Assembly: GCA_030598625.1 (NCBI GenBank)
Contig: JAUVPO010000020.1
Coordinates: 1-14,201 of the forward strand
Direction: 5' to 3'
DNA from: Deferribacteres bacterium
GTDB lineage: Bacteria > Nitrospirota > Thermodesulfovibrionia > UBA6902
DNA length: 14,201 nt
The notes beneath the pieces are model-generated. The model worked only from the letters and a program-made list of their open reading frames with translations. It did not search any database and was not told where the DNA came from. A program made the translations under genes and the position numbers. Positions 6,878-14,143 of the stretch are shown here, in pieces. Each line of letters starts with the position of its first letter. Within the stretch, counting starts at the first letter, position 1.

Positions 6878-7138
6878 ATTAAATTTTCCCCCGGTTAAAG
6901 AATTATAAAATATATATCGTTTAATATAATATAAATATATTAAAAAAAGAAATTGTTGGGAAACTTTATATATTTTAAATTAATAGTGTTTTCTTAAGCA
7001 AGGGGTTGAAAATATATGAATCGGCTTGATTTTTTCAGCTAATTTGTTGATAATTGAAAAATTTGTTGGTTTATTTTACATAGCCCATTAGTTGTTGCAA
7101 ATATTTATACCTGAACTAAGCGATTCTCAAATAAAATC
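6878..7138. other. AT-rich divergent intergenic region
   Basis: It separates the minus-strand CxxC gene from the plus-strand signalling operon and must hold both promoters. On the minus strand TATAAT (6907-6902) precedes the CxxC gene by about 25 bases but lacks a clear -35. On the plus strand I see no convincing sigma-70 or sigma-54 promoter and no Shine-Dalgarno before the kinase ATG. The motif AATTTGTTG occurs at about 7041 and 7060, with a near copy at about 6951, possibly regulator half-sites. Confidence 0.4.
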
Positions 7139-8464
7139 ATGTACAAGGCATGGAAAAAAATAGATGAATATGTTATTGCCCCTCTTCTAAATGCGTTTAG
7201 AAATAAAACCAGGGGGATTGTTACTAAATTCTTTTATAAAAAGTCATATGATTATTATGCCACAATCCGGAAAGTCAGCCAGGGCCTTGCCACAATATTT
7301 GATTTTGACGAGATATACAGGTTTGTCGGAGATATAATTTTATCAACATTAAAATTAAGGAATATATATATCCTGTCGGCTGTTCATAACGGAGGATATG
7401 AGGTTGCTTATAAAAAATTCGTCAATGATGAAAACAAAAAAAAAGAGGCGATATCCGGATATGACAAGGGAAAAATTAAGATAGGCAGACGATCTGATAT
7501 AGTCAGGTTTCTCAAGACATCCGATGATATTATTATCAGGAATGAGCTGACAGGGTTTGAACGGAATCTCGATCATGAGAGAATCAGGCGCATTAAAAGC
7601 AAACTTGAATCTTTTCAATGTGCGGTGGTAGTGCCTGTTTTTGCCGACAAGAAACTGGAGCTTTTATTGGTTCTTGGAGATAAATTGTCGGGTGACAGGT
7701 TCACAAAGGAAGATATTAACCTGCTTAATACCATCTCTGACCAGACAGCTATCGCCATAAAAAATGCCGGTCTTTATAAGGAAAAGGTCCATACGGAAAG
7801 GCTTGCGTCAATAGGCATGATGGCAGCCACTTTTGCGCATGAGATAAGAAATCCTCTTACATCGCTGAAAACTTTTGCACAGTTAATGCCCGAGAAATAT
7901 AATGATGCGGAATTCCGGGACACCTTCTCCCAGATTGTTATCGGTGAAATAGAAAAAATAAATGGACTCATAGAAGGTCTCCTTGATTTTTCATCAATGA
8001 AGAAATCTCCCGGTATTAACAATTTCAACATTACGGACCTCATAAATGAAACCGTTGACTATGTAAAAGCCAAACTTGAATTTGAGAAGAGGGAGATTAT
8101 GTTTGAAAAAAATTATGGTAATGATGAAATTAAAATGTCGGGTGATGCGGAAAGGTTAAAGGATGCTTTTGTAAATATAATAAACAACGGATGTCAGGCC
8201 ATGAATGCAGGCGGGGTATTAAAAGTTGATATGAATCCAAACGGCAGAAACGTTGATATAATGATTACAGACACGGGAGAGGGGATACCTCAAGAGGATA
8301 TTGATAAAATATTTGATCCTTTTGTTACGACAAAGGAAATGGGGGTGGGTCTCGGGCTTGCCATAAGCAGAAAGATTATCGAAGACCACTCAGGCGGGAT
8401 AAAGGTGAAGAGTAAATTATTAAAAGGCACGACCTTCACAATTTCGTTGCCTAAACAGAATTAA
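7139..8464 (+). CDS. Soluble sensor histidine kinase, GAF-HisKA-HATPase
   Basis: 441 residues with no membrane segment, so cytoplasmic. A GAF-like sensory domain spans about 40-212. The dimerisation/phosphoacceptor helix starts with ERLASIGMMAATFAHEIRNP, with phospho-accepting H234. The ATPase domain (about 335-438) has an intact N box (NIINNGCQAM, N346 and N350), G1 box DTGEGIP (378-384), F box FDPFVTTK (392-399) and G2 box GVGLGLAI (402-409). It should be catalytically active and is closest in style to NtrB/AtoS kinases. It is the first gene of an operon; the next kinase starts 38 bases after its stop. The ligand of the GAF domain is unknown. The ATG has no visible Shine-Dalgarno (bases before it are TCAAATAAAATC), so the exact start is the weakest part of this call. 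Confidence 0.92.
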   Translation: MYKAWKKIDEYVIAPLLNAFRNKTRGIVTKFFYKKSYDYYATIRKVSQGLATIFDFDEIYRFVGDIILSTLKLRNIYILSAVHNGGYEVAYKKFVNDENKKKEAISGYDKGKIKIGRRSDIVRFLKTSDDIIIRNELTGFERNLDHERIRRIKSKLESFQCAVVVPVFADKKLELLLVLGDKLSGDRFTKEDINLLNTISDQTAIAIKNAGLYKEKVHTERLASIGMMAATFAHEIRNPLTSLKTFAQLMPEKYNDAEFRDTFSQIVIGEIEKINGLIEGLLDFSSMKKSPGINNFNITDLINETVDYVKAKLEFEKREIMFEKNYGNDEIKMSGDAERLKDAFVNIINNGCQAMNAGGVLKVDMNPNGRNVDIMITDTGEGIPQEDIDKIFDPFVTTKEMGVGLGLAISRKIIEDHSGGIKVKSKLLKGTTFTISLPKQN

Positions 8465-8502
8465 TATAAGAATTATTGAGTTTAAAGGAAATGTAACGAG
8501 AT

Positions 8503-10566
8503 ATGGAACTTCTGGCATTGCTCAGCAACAGAGATGAAGCGATCATCCCCAATGTGAAAAGCGCTCTTGAAAAGTACACTCTCTATCCATTAAAGACTAT
8601 AGAGGAACTCGAAGATTTATATAATAATATCCCCATTGATATTATTATTATTGATACTCTCTCTTGCAGGCTCCCTTCCCTGGAAAGTTTTTTGGATAAG
8701 CTCGATGACGGCATAGTCGTGATGATCACAGCCGAAAGACTCGACAAATATGCCATGGGTAATCTGCCCGGGAGTGTTTATGATTGCGTCAATGAAAAGT
8801 CTATAGGGACCCGTCTTCCTGTTATGGTGGAGCGTATACTTGAGAGGCAGAAGTTCAAAAACGAAATAAAGTTGTTGAAACAGTCAAGGGGTGATGCCTT
8901 GCCGAAAAATGCGCACGGCGGCGGCATGTCTGATTCAGGGATTTTTTCGGATAATTGCGGCCCGGTTCCGGACAGGAGGGGTTTCCATGAAAAAGTCATT
9001 GTCAATTTCGCTAAAATGCTGACGGCAAGTTTTGATGTGAGAAGATTATTTGATCATTTTATGGATTCCGTGATGGAGCTTATTTGCGTAAGCAAAATGT
9101 CCGTTATGCTCGGGAATAAAGAGGGTTTTCAGGTGGAGAGGCACCACGGTCTTGATCCGTACATTGCCGATAACCTGAAGCTCGGAAAGGACAGCGCTCT
9201 TGCAGACCGGCTCTCAAAGACCGGGCGGATAATGAACAAACCGGTTGCTTTTATTGATGAAACGTCAATAGAGATAAAGAGAGAGATGGAGCTTTTGCAA
9301 TGCTCGGTTTCCTTTCCCATGATATACAAGGGCAGGCTGACAGGTATTTTTAACATAAGCAATAAAATTACCGGGGAGCCTTTTTACAGGGAAGAACTGG
9401 AAATGATCTATGTGCTGTGCAATTATCTTGCGGCTGCTGCAAAAGATGTGGACTTTTATCATCAAATGTGGCGGCAGACGGAATTCACAAGCAATATCCT
9501 CGCAAGCATGAGCAGTGGAATGATTGCAATTGACAAGGACGGTAATATTACCATTTTCAATCAACACGCATCTGAGATTTTGAATATGGATTCCGCAAAA
9601 ATTACGGGCAGTAATGTCAGCGCGCTTCCATCTCCGATGGGAAATATATTACATGAAACCATGGTGAAAGGGACTTTATATAAACGGTATGAGGCGACGA
9701 TAAATCCTGATAAAATCCCTGTCGGGATAAACAGTTACAGACTCCTTGACAGGCAGAACAATCCTGCCGGCGCCGGTATAATATTCTCTGATCTTTCAGA
9801 TTCCAGGAAATTGGAAGAGCAGCGGCGGCGGACAGAGAAACTTGAGGCGGTAAATAATCTTATGGCGATAATTGCCCATGAGTTCAGGAATCCCCTGACA
9901 TCAATACAGACATATATCCAGTTGCTGAATGAAAAGTATACGGATAATGAGCTGAATGAATTTTACATATCAATCGTCAGTCAGGCAATTAATAAGCTTG
10001 ACGGTTTGATTGATAAACTTGTGACTTTTTCGAGCATGCAGGATTATAATTTGAACGCTGAAGATATAAATGATCTCATGAGTGAAGCTGCCGGTTATAT
10101 TTCAAGAAATATACCGCAAACACACAGGTTCTTCAAGAGGTTGGTTGATAAATCTTTTTATATTAACGCGGACAGGAAACAACTGGTAAAGGCGATTTAT
10201 TTTCTCGTAATGAGTATCGTTGAGAGGACCCCGGACGGGTCGTTCATCACTATGAGCGCCGGTTCAATAAAGCGGGACGCTGCTTTTGCCGAGATATCAA
10301 TCTCATATAGCGGAGATAAATCCATAGAGCAGGGAGAACAAAATTTATTAAAGCCCTTCCCGGATATTAATAATCTCGGGACAGGGTTGAATATGCCGAT
10401 AAGCCATAAGATTATCGCCGGCCACGGCGGAAGCATTGAAATCAAGAGTGGGGGAGAAACCAATAAGCTTATCGTTAACTTGCCGATTGTTGGTAAAAAA
10501 AGCGACGAGGTTTCAATAAAGGGAGGTAAAATTAGTGGGGAATCGAGCGAAAATTCTTGTAATTGA
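8503..10566 (+). CDS. Multi-domain histidine kinase homologue with degenerate ATPase domain
   Basis: 687 residues, soluble. Residues 1-115 resemble a receiver fold but lack the acidic pair at strand 1; D51 in IDIIIIDT is at the acceptor position. A GAF-like domain spans about 165-315, and a PAS domain about 325-432 (ILASMSSGMIAIDKDGNITI). The phosphoacceptor helix IIAHEFRNPLTSIQTYIQLL has H459. In the ATPase domain the key residues are changed. Against the upstream kinase, both N-box Asn are F567 and S571, the G1 box ITDTGEG is ISYSGDK (Asp to Tyr602, second Gly to Lys606), and G2 GLGL is GLNM. ATP binding and kinase activity are therefore doubtful; it may act as a scaffold, phosphatase or trans-phosphorylated partner. 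Its 3' end overlaps the regulator gene by 32 bases, a sign of translational coupling. Confidence 0.9.
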   Translation: MELLALLSNRDEAIIPNVKSALEKYTLYPLKTIEELEDLYNNIPIDIIIIDTLSCRLPSLESFLDKLDDGIVVMITAERLDKYAMGNLPGSVYDCVNEKSIGTRLPVMVERILERQKFKNEIKLLKQSRGDALPKNAHGGGMSDSGIFSDNCGPVPDRRGFHEKVIVNFAKMLTASFDVRRLFDHFMDSVMELICVSKMSVMLGNKEGFQVERHHGLDPYIADNLKLGKDSALADRLSKTGRIMNKPVAFIDETSIEIKREMELLQCSVSFPMIYKGRLTGIFNISNKITGEPFYREELEMIYVLCNYLAAAAKDVDFYHQMWRQTEFTSNILASMSSGMIAIDKDGNITIFNQHASEILNMDSAKITGSNVSALPSPMGNILHETMVKGTLYKRYEATINPDKIPVGINSYRLLDRQNNPAGAGIIFSDLSDSRKLEEQRRRTEKLEAVNNLMAIIAHEFRNPLTSIQTYIQLLNEKYTDNELNEFYISIVSQAINKLDGLIDKLVTFSSMQDYNLNAEDINDLMSEAAGYISRNIPQTHRFFKRLVDKSFYINADRKQLVKAIYFLVMSIVERTPDGSFITMSAGSIKRDAAFAEISISYSGDKSIEQGEQNLLKPFPDINNLGTGLNMPISHKIIAGHGGSIEIKSGGETNKLIVNLPIVGKKSDEVSIKGGKISGESSENSCN
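10521..10526 (+). promoter_or_regulatory. Shine-Dalgarno fixing the GTG start of the HD-GYP regulator
   Basis: GGGAGG lies eight bases before the GTG at 10535, inside the last codons of the upstream kinase. It supports the GTG over later ATGs, and the resulting N-terminus (KILVIDDE) is the normal beginning of a receiver domain. Confidence 0.75.
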
Positions 10567-11554
10567 TGATGAATTGGCTCCAAGAGAATCCATCAGGATA
10601 GTGTTAAAGGACCACTATAATGTTTTTACGGCTTCGGGAGCGCGCGAAGGTCTGGATGCAATGGATACTAATCCCGTGGATATTGTAGTGATGGACATAA
10701 AGATGCCGGAAATGGATGGAATAACGGCGCTGAAGGAGATAAAGAAAAGGCATCCTGATACGGAGGTGATCCTGCTTACTGCATATGCAAGCATTGAAAC
10801 GGCAAGGGACGCGATACGTTTCGGCGCATTTGATTATCTGACAAAGCCTTTTGATAAAGATGATGTATTGCTGGTTGTAGAGAAGGGATTAAAGAAAAAA
10901 CACACAAGTGCTGGACTGAAACTGGAACGGGATACATTACTGGACAGGACGTCCTATCTTGAAGACCAGGTGAAGAGCGCCCGGGATAATATTATGACCT
11001 GCTATGAAGGCACTGTAAAAGCTCTGATTCTTACAATAGATGCTAAAGACAGATATACATTTAAGCACTCAAACCGTGTCGCAAAATTATCTTCATCTTT
11101 GGCGGGAGCAATGGGGGTTTCCGGTAAGACAATAAAGGAGATAGAACATGCAGCTTCAATTCATGATATAGGAAAGATAGGCATTGAGGAGACTATTCTC
11201 CGAAAAAACGGACAATTGACATTTAATGAGTATGAGGAAGTAAAAAAACATCCTACGATAGGGGTCAGAATTGTACAGTCGGTCCCATTTCTCGAAGACG
11301 CGATCCCCGTCATACTCCATCACCATGAAAGGTATGACGGCAAGGGGTATCCCGGAGGCGTAAAAGGCGATCAAATATCTCTGTCCGCAAGAATCGTGAT
11401 TGTCGCGGACGCGGTTGACGCCATGATGAGCGTCAGACCGTATAGAAACGCTCTTTCCAAGGATGAAGTGTTAAGTGAATTGAGGGGCAATGCCGGGACC
11501 CAGTTTGATCCCGATATTGTGGATATTTTATTGAAGGACACGGTGACGCTGTAA
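10535..11554 (+). CDS. Response regulator with HD-GYP c-di-GMP phosphodiesterase domain
   Basis: 339 residues. The receiver domain (5-122) has the acidic pair D11/D12, phosphoacceptor D54 in VVMDIKMPEMDG, T82 and K104 (YLTKPF). A coiled linker (about 125-155) leads to an HD-GYP domain (about 158-335). All metal and substrate motifs are visible: H178, HDIGKIGI (H210-D211), KHP (238-240), HHHERYDGKGYPGG (262-275), D292 in VIVADAVDAM, RPYR and FDPDIV. It should hydrolyse cyclic di-GMP, with activity set by phosphorylation from the kinases upstream. It starts at GTG and overlaps the preceding gene by 32 bases. It is the last gene of the operon. Outputs of such proteins include motility, biofilm and virulence traits; which applies here is not visible. 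Confidence 0.95.
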   Translation: MGNRAKILVIDDELAPRESIRIVLKDHYNVFTASGAREGLDAMDTNPVDIVVMDIKMPEMDGITALKEIKKRHPDTEVILLTAYASIETARDAIRFGAFDYLTKPFDKDDVLLVVEKGLKKKHTSAGLKLERDTLLDRTSYLEDQVKSARDNIMTCYEGTVKALILTIDAKDRYTFKHSNRVAKLSSSLAGAMGVSGKTIKEIEHAASIHDIGKIGIEETILRKNGQLTFNEYEEVKKHPTIGVRIVQSVPFLEDAIPVILHHHERYDGKGYPGGVKGDQISLSARIVIVADAVDAMMSVRPYRNALSKDEVLSELRGNAGTQFDPDIVDILLKDTVTL

Positions 11555-11632
11555 TAGATTAATTATCTGCAGGTCAATCAAAGGCCGTCCCCAAAACATG
11601 CTAATAAACAGGAACTAACGAGTATCTTTTAG

Positions 11633-11649
11633 CCTGATATTCTATCAGG
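11633..11649. repeat. Perfect hairpin after the signalling operon
   Basis: CCTGATA, loop TTC, TATCAGG: a 7-bp perfect stem 79 bases after the HD-GYP stop. There is no T-run on either strand next to it, so it is not a typical Rho-independent terminator. It could stabilise the mRNA 3' end, act in Rho-dependent ending, or be a repeat-element end. Confidence 0.4.
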
Positions 11650-11716
11650 GAAATCCATCCTCCCTTATAGATAATCTATGGATATTATGAATAGAATAAA
11701 TCCTAATATATGAACA

Positions 11717-11908
11717 ATGGATTCCATTGTAAAATCTTGGGCTCAAGAACATTTCGCTTTACAAGAAATCTATACATTGCTACATATGAAATTACCATTG
11801 TCAGAAAAAAAAGAGGAATTAAATAAATCATATGACCAGCCCTACAACAATCCATGCGAATATTGGCGTGCCCAGATGATCATGGTGATATACCCTCCTC
11901 AATTTTAA
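11717..11908 (+). CDS. Doubtful short hypothetical ORF
   Basis: 63 residues with no family I recognise. Residues 1-40 look like an amphipathic helix (SIVKSWAQEHFALQEIYTLL), followed by a polar tail with NPCEYWRAQM. There is no Shine-Dalgarno before the ATG, and the last 29 bases run over the 3' end of the opposite-strand TPR remnant. It may be the 5' stub of a gene cut by rearrangement, or chance. Weakly supported. Confidence 0.22.
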   Translation: MDSIVKSWAQEHFALQEIYTLLHMKLPLSEKKEELNKSYDQPYNNPCEYWRAQMIMVIYPPQF

Positions 11909-12299
11909 CCAATGGCTGTCCATTCAAGTACATTAACTCTTTTTCCAAGACATTTTTTAGAATTTTCTTTTTCTGTGCGGTCAGGTTTTGGTTTTGTTCT
12001 AACGATTCAATTGTTCTTTTGCATTCATCTTTTGCAGATTTATAGTATTTATACTTCTCATTAGAATCAACCACAGAATCTGCCAAATCTTTATATGTCA
12101 ATGCAATAATTAAATTAGTATCGAATAGTTCCTCTCCCTTGATGTCTAAATCTCGCGATAATTTGTAGTACCAGATAGCCTCTTTATATTTTTTGTCTTT
12201 ATAGTGATCATACCCTAATGTCTTATAGGATATATAAATACGGGGAGATAACTCAGACGCCTTTATAATGTTGTTCTTATAGTCCTTGTATCTGATTAT
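11880..12299 (-). pseudogene. 5'-truncated TPR-like protein remnant
   Basis: An open minus-strand frame of 139 codons between stops (TAA at 12302-12300 and TGA at 11882-11880) with no ATG or GTG start. The only near-start is an internal TTG at 12101. The peptide is convincing protein: ISYKTLGYDHYKDKKYKEAI followed by WYYKLSRDLDI has the spacing of a tetratricopeptide repeat. A second helical pair (ALTYKDLADSVVDSNEKY, then a Lys/Glu-rich helix) follows, and it ends VKIEEGISP. Such repeats mediate protein-protein binding. The 5' part appears lost at about 12300, next to the abiE promoter, so the AbiE insertion may have removed it. A living gene using the TTG is possible but would start mid-repeat. 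Confidence 0.5.
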
Positions 12300-12316
12300 T
12301 TAAGATGAGCCGACTA

Positions 12317-12347
12317 TTGCAAAAAAATATACATTCTGGTTTATAAT
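12317..12347 (+). promoter_or_regulatory. Candidate promoter of abiEi-abiEii
   Basis: TTGCAA (12317-12322), a long 19-base spacer and a perfect TATAAT (12342-12347). Transcription would begin at about 12354, inside or just before the first inverted repeat. The spacer length makes the -35 assignment uncertain; the -10 is good. Confidence 0.4.
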
Positions 12348-12357
12348 ATAAGCTAAT

Positions 12358-12425
12358 TGCAGAGATTAGGTCTGCATTAATGATAATTGATAAACTTTTA
12401 CGTGCATTTTGCTGGTTTGTAAAAG
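12358..12425 (+). promoter_or_regulatory. Two inverted repeats, candidate AbiEi operator
   Basis: Repeat 1 is TGCAGA (12358-12363), 7 bases, TCTGCA (12371-12376). Repeat 2 is CTTTTAC (12395-12401), 17 bases, GTAAAAG (12419-12425). Both are perfect and lie between the predicted -10 and the abiEi ATG. AbiEi antitoxins are known to bind paired inverted repeats in their own promoter and repress it. The two repeats here have different arm sequences, which weakens the case. Confidence 0.38.
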
Positions 12426-12432
12426 CGAGTAA

Positions 12433-13248
12433 ATGCATACTTTGACTATGCAAAACAATAACTTAAACAAACCTGATTCTGTTTTGCTAACTAACTGTCT
12501 GCCCGATGGGTTGGTGGTTAACCGAACGTGGCTTAAAATAAAGGGATTTGAGCGCACGGCCGTGGATTACTTTGTCAGGTCCGGCAAGTTGGAGCGGGTT
12601 GGACATGGCGTTTACCGCCGCCCCGGTCCACCCTTAAAGTGGGAGCATCTGGTCTACTCGCTTCAGGAATTGGGCAGTCCGGCGCATGTTGGCGGGCGTT
12701 CGGCTCTTGACCTGAAGTGCATGGCCCATTACTTGCCACTGTGTGGCATGCAGACTGTTGAGCTTTATGGAGTAAACAAGCTGCCTGGTTGGCTGAGCGA
12801 ATTGCAGGCGCCGGTCAAACTTGTTGCCCGGGGAATGGGGGGGATAGATGAACTTCCATCTGATGCCTTAACCACACGTCCCTTTGGTCACTGGGATTGG
12901 CTATTGCGTTTTGCCACGGTGGAACTTGCTTTATTTGAAGTGCTGGGAAAAATCCAGGATGAATCCGGATTTTCGCTGGCAGATAAATATTTTGAGAGTG
13001 CTACCACCTTGCGTCCCAAACTGTTGAATAGTCTTTTGCAGGTGTGCAGGCAGATCAAAACCAAACGTCTTTTTTTATGGTTTTCAGACAGGCATCGCCA
13101 TGCATGGCGAAACAAATTAAACATAGACAATGTAGACCTTGGAAGCGGTAAACGAATGATAGTAAAAGGCGGCGCACTGGATAAAACCTATGCCATGACC
13201 GTCCCCCGTTCAATGACAGGAGAACAGGATGCTGGCAACATATTCTGA
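12433..13248 (+). CDS. abiEi: Type IV toxin-antitoxin AbiEi-family antitoxin
   Basis: 271 residues. The N-terminal winged helix-turn-helix (about 25-80) has GLVVNRTWLKIKGF, AVDYFVRSGKLERVGHGVY and LKWEHLVYSLQEL, the DNA-binding and autorepressor part. The pattern HVGGRSALDLKCMAHYLPL (80-98) is typical of this AbiEi branch. The C-terminal domain (about 150-262) includes RLFLWFSDRHRHAWRNKL and should neutralise the toxin. Antitoxin and toxin do not form a stable complex in the type IV scheme. Start choice is between 12433 and an in-frame ATG at 12448; neither has a strong ribosome site. The gene overlaps abiEii by 20 bases, the usual abiE arrangement. Function is by family, not tested. Confidence 0.87.
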   Translation: MHTLTMQNNNLNKPDSVLLTNCLPDGLVVNRTWLKIKGFERTAVDYFVRSGKLERVGHGVYRRPGPPLKWEHLVYSLQELGSPAHVGGRSALDLKCMAHYLPLCGMQTVELYGVNKLPGWLSELQAPVKLVARGMGGIDELPSDALTTRPFGHWDWLLRFATVELALFEVLGKIQDESGFSLADKYFESATTLRPKLLNSLLQVCRQIKTKRLFLWFSDRHRHAWRNKLNIDNVDLGSGKRMIVKGGALDKTYAMTVPRSMTGEQDAGNIF

Positions 13249-14143
13249 TCAGGTTCATTTGCTGATATCAATATTACCGCATGTGGCAAAAGAGCGATGC
13301 TTTGCGCTTAAAGGGGGAACGGCGATTAATCTATTTGTGAGAAACATGCCGCGTCTATCGGTAGATATTGATCTCTCATATCTGCCAGTGGAAGATCGTA
13401 ATACCAGCCTGAAAAATATTGATACAGCTCTTATTAGTATTGAAACGAGTATCCGCAAGGCCATACCGGGAAGCATTATTAATAAAAGTAATCTGACTGG
13501 AACAAGTTATTGTATCCGATTACTGATTTCTCAGGGTGATTCCAGGATCAAAGTGGAAGTAACACCAGTATTACGCGGCAGTGTTCATCTACCACAGGAA
13601 AAAGAATTGTCTGCAAACGCAGAAAAAGAATTTGGCTATGCCAGAATGCAACTATTGAGTTTTGAAGACCTGTACGCTGGAAAGCTTTGCGCAGCACTGG
13701 ACAGACAACATCCGAGAGACCTTTTTGATATTCACTATTTATTGAATAATGAAGGTATTACTGAGAGCATAAAGAATACGTTTCTGGTTTATTTGATCAG
13801 CCATAATCGTCCTATCGCTGAGTTGCTTGCCCCCAGACCTCAGGACATAAGTGGACTGTATGATTCTGAGTTTAAGGGCATGACATATGAAGATGTTAGT
13901 TTGGAGGAGCTTTATAAAACCAGGGATATGATAGTTGAGAAGATACATAAAGGATTAAATGAAAATGATCGTCAGTTTCTACTTTCATTAAAAGAAGGAA
14001 CACCGAAATGGGAATTGTTTGCTTTTCCGGAGGCAGCTTCATTACCGGCAGTAAGATGGAAGCTCCAGAACATAGGCAAGATGACTTCACAAAAGAAAAA
14101 AGAAGCATTGCGTAAGCTTGAAGATGTTTTATCCAGAAAATAA
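13229..14143 (+). CDS. abiEii: Type IV toxin AbiEii, nucleotidyltransferase
   Basis: 304 residues of the AbiEii/DUF1814 nucleotidyltransferase family. Motif 1 is LKGGTAINLF (28-36) followed by SVDIDL with metal-binding D46 and D48. Motif 2 is IKVEVTP (K108, T112-P113). Motif 3 is FEDLYAGKLCAAL (K152) with HPRDLFDIHYL (R163-D164, D167). All expected catalytic residues are present, so the toxin looks intact. AbiEii-type enzymes transfer nucleotides; related MenT toxins modify tRNA, blocking translation in phage-infected cells. The start is supported by AGGAG six bases upstream, inside the abiEi 3' end. The C-terminal Lys-rich tail (about 285-304) is not distinctive. Confidence 0.9.
   Translation: MLATYSDQVHLLISILPHVAKERCFALKGGTAINLFVRNMPRLSVDIDLSYLPVEDRNTSLKNIDTALISIETSIRKAIPGSIINKSNLTGTSYCIRLLISQGDSRIKVEVTPVLRGSVHLPQEKELSANAEKEFGYARMQLLSFEDLYAGKLCAALDRQHPRDLFDIHYLLNNEGITESIKNTFLVYLISHNRPIAELLAPRPQDISGLYDSEFKGMTYEDVSLEELYKTRDMIVEKIHKGLNENDRQFLLSLKEGTPKWELFAFPEAASLPAVRWKLQNIGKMTSQKKKEALRKLEDVLSRK

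Larger units (their letters stand above)
11555..12432. other. Accessory junction with gene remnants
   Basis: About 880 bases between the HD-GYP gene and abiEi with no intact recognised gene. It holds a perfect hairpin, a doubtful short plus-strand ORF, a headless minus-strand TPR remnant and the abiE promoter/operator region. No tRNA, attachment-site repeat or transposase is visible. The mixture of fragments suggests past insertion and deletion here. Confidence 0.6.

Noticed and set aside
6670..6882. Plus-strand ORF of 70 codons opposite the CxxC gene
   Set aside because: No ribosome site and no recognisable motif. It is the shadow of the minus-strand dual-CxxC frame, which has far better protein features.
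11880..12101. A 73-residue gene starting at TTG 12101
   Set aside because: The same frame continues upstream with TPR-like sequence to 12299, so the TTG is an internal leucine codon of a truncated gene.
13095..13110. Perfect 16-base palindrome TCGCCATGCATGGCGA in abiEi
   Set aside because: It encodes the RHRHAW stretch of the C-terminal domain and has no partner elsewhere in the window. Probably chance or codon-driven.
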